A stretch of 64,000 nucleotides of DNA, taken from assembly GCA_022592435.1 (NCBI GenBank), contig JABYQS010000054.1, forward strand, positions 1 to 64,000, read 5' to 3'. Within the stretch, counting starts at the first letter, position 1, and the number at the start of each line of letters is the position of its first letter. The notes under the pieces were generated by a model. The model saw only the letters and a list, made by a program, of their open reading frames with translations. It did no database searches and had not been told where the DNA came from. This document shows, in pieces, positions 62,270 through 64,000 of this stretch. This DNA is from Cerioporus squamosus (taxonomy: Eukaryota; Basidiomycota; Agaricomycetes; Polyporales; Polyporaceae). The translations under genes were made by a program, and so were the position numbers.

Positions 62270-63529
62270 TTACAATATGTCGATGCCGAGGGCGCCAGCC
62301 AAACCAAGCGCGACAGACGCGACCGCGCAAGCCAGAACTGCACGACGGATGAACGTACGTGCCGTGTGCTGCCGCGCACCCTGTTTGCCCGCCTCATCAA
62401 TCGCAGCGATATCCTCGACGGTGAGAGCTGTCGAAGTGGTGGAACAACGTCTCAGTCTCAGACTCGAGTGTTGGCGGATGGAAGAAACTCACGCAAGTCG
62501 CCAGCGGCGATGTATCCCTCCATGCGCTCCTTCTTGGTAGTGGACGTGACGACGACGACACCCTTAGACTTAGCCCACGCGAGAAGCACCTGCTCGGGCT
62601 TCGCGTTAAGGCGCGCCGATATCTCGTTCAGCGGTTTGTCGATGGGTCCGCCGGGCATGCGCGTGATCGGGATGAGCGGGCTGTAGCCCTCGCTCACGAT
62701 CCCGTACTTGTTGCCGAACTCGATCAAGGGGAGCTGCTCGTGGAAGTTGTACGCGTGGATCTGGATCTGTTATTTCGCAGTTGCATACTCAGCCCACGAT
62801 TCTAGTAATGCTAAGTAGAGAGAGCGAGACATGCCTGGTTGGCAGCGGGATACACCTTGGCGGAGTTAATGAGGATCTCCAGATGAGGGATTTGGAAGTT
62901 GCTGACGCCGATGCTTTTGGTGAGGCCCTGCGCTTTGAGCTTCTCCATGACCGCCCACGCGGTCGGGATGTCTGGCTGGGCGTATGAAGGTTGGTGGATG
63001 AGGTACAGGTCCACATATTCCACGCCCAACTACAATCGCCGAGGGTTAGGATGAAACAGTGCGTTCGCAGGTCCAACCAGAGAATGTAACACGTGCATTC
63101 TTCAGACTGCTCTGGATGGCCTCCTCGATGGTAAGCCCGTCCCGGTTCGAAAATTTGGTGGTGATATAGATATCCTTGCGCGAAAGGCCGCTCTCACGGA
63201 TGGCCTTGCCCGCCTCGGCTTCATTCCTGTATCCTTGCGCCGTGTCTGTGTCGTACAAACAGTCAGACGGTGAGCGACATCCCTGCGGAGCCCGAGTGCG
63301 CGGTTGGCTGCTCACCGATGTGCGCGAATCCTACAGAGATGGCCTCGTCGACATAGTCAACGGTCTGGTCGCCGTTCCCCAGCGTCCACGTCCCATAGGC
63401 GACGCTGGGAATACTCGTACCTGCACATCGTGAGCGGGCACGCGTTCAGCATCACCGTTGCTCTGTCGTCTGCCGCGCCTGGCACCGTGACCACCCACCG
63501 TCGTTGAGCTTGATGAGGTCCCAAGGCAT
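62270..63529 (-). CDS. Aldo/keto reductase with a C-terminal hydrophobic segment
   Basis: Six exons (63499-63529, 63316-63420, 63091-63245, 62835-63029, 62493-62766, 62270-62427) join in phase to 305 residues. It is an NADPH-dependent carbonyl reductase of the AKR superfamily. The catalytic tetrad is visible: Asp46 and Tyr51 ([11 protein letters not shown]), Lys76 ([11 protein letters not shown]) and His109 (DLYLIHQP). Other landmarks are [46 protein letters not shown] and [13 protein letters not shown]. The last 25 residues ([20 protein letters not shown]) are hydrophobic and could anchor the enzyme to a membrane, which is unusual for the family. Intron 4 begins GC rather than GT (CAG|GCATGT), judged from the conserved [12 protein letters not shown] join. 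A 31-nt first exon carries the start. Substrate unknown; the neighbouring aldolase makes an aldehyde-handling role conceivable. Confidence 0.9.
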
Positions 63530-64000
63530 CGCGAATGTCCGTCGTGCTCGTCAGAGCGTTAGGTCAACAAGATGGGCAGAGGCAAGGTGCACGCCATGAG
63601 TGTGGAGGAAACGCGAAGGTTATATTTGGAGGGGTGAGAGCGAAAGTTATGGCGCAATGCGGGCGGGCGGGATTTGCGGAGGGATGATAGCCTTCTTGGG
63701 TTCTTATCTCCCAGGAAGCTCCTGAGCGGCGTCCTGATGCAACATCAGTCAAAATGCGAGTCTGACAAGCCCTGTAGCATCGGAGAGACGTCGGCTATGG
63801 ATGTGTGGCACCCAGATTCAAGCCGCGTACTTACTGTAGGACCGTAACGTACGCGCGTAGTCCAGCGAGAGCGGGATTTTGAGCATATGGAACTCAGTGT
63901 AGTAGCGATATCGTTTCGAATGTGTTTCTAGGCTCCTGAAACCAGCCTTCTTCAGAGTACAGCTCACTGTACGAGTTCAAGTTCTCGAATCCTTTCGGAG
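63530..64000. other. Promoter of the reductase and right edge
   Basis: A TATA-like AAATATAACC on the minus strand at about 63616-63625 lies some 90 bp upstream of the reductase start. Towards the edge two short frames on the minus strand (34 and 52 codons) are open but too short to call. Confidence 0.45.

Noticed and set aside
63680..64000. Possible end of another minus-strand gene at the right edge (frames of 34 and 52 codons)
   Set aside because: Both frames are short, stop-bounded, and show no splice signal or recognisable family.

Overview
This is nuclear DNA of a filamentous basidiomycete, most likely an Agaricomycete and plausibly in the Polyporales. The genes are split by many short introns (mostly 50-90 nt, GT...AG), the base composition is GC-rich, and several proteins belong to families I know only or mainly from mushroom-forming fungi. 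There are no bacterial features such as operons or Shine-Dalgarno sites. I built the exon models by eye from splice consensus, reading frame and family resemblance; internal exons of the repeated family (copies 3 and 4) are less certain than the rest.

Layout, left to right: a truncated and interrupted coiled-coil family gene (copy 1, minus, running off the left edge); a small conserved protein (1.5-2.3 kb, plus); an NYN-domain nuclease-like protein (2.8-4.7 kb, minus); a bestrophin-like anion channel (6.3-8.6 kb, minus) divergent from glycyl-tRNA synthetase (9.1-11.8 kb, plus); about 5 kb with no gene; a 114-residue protein with a TATA box (16.7-17.2 kb); a transposase-like two-exon gene (19.5-22.4 kb); a 1.2 kb CACTA-like non-autonomous transposon (23.6-24.8 kb); a small multi-pass membrane protein (27.1-28.1 kb, minus); three tandem copies of the coiled-coil/DUF6697-like family (29.7-38.9 kb, plus); a secreted six-hairpin glycosidase (39.4-42.0 kb); a Ser/Pro-rich fungal protein (42.5-43.8 kb); nearly 4 kb with no gene; a KRE6/SKN1-type GH16 beta-glucan synthesis protein (47.6-50.4 kb); copy 5 of the coiled-coil family (52.2-55.2 kb, minus); a four-helix membrane protein (56.3-57.3 kb); an F-box-like protein (58.65-59.98 kb); and, both on the minus strand, an HpcH/HpaI-type aldolase (60.4-61.5 kb) and an aldo/keto reductase (62.3-63.5 kb).

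The housekeeping genes (glycyl-tRNA synthetase, KRE6-like, bestrophin, F-box) are separated by accessory stretches. The main accessory signal is a five-member family: coiled-coil N-terminus, DUF6697-like domain, basic C-terminal tail. Its members are in different states. Copies 4 and 5 read as intact, copy 2 has an in-frame TAA, copy 3 a one-base frameshift, and copy 1 carries a 366 bp element with a 9 bp target duplication; taking out the element and one duplicate leaves an exon that matches its paralogues in frame. Two transposon footprints (the 366 bp element and the 1217 bp CACTA-like element) appear to be new local calls.

Several conserved genes, including the essential glycyl-tRNA synthetase, show single-base frameshifts. 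That points either to consensus indel errors in this assembly or to real decay; raw reads or RNA would decide. Nothing in the window looks like a viral, CRISPR or toxin system.
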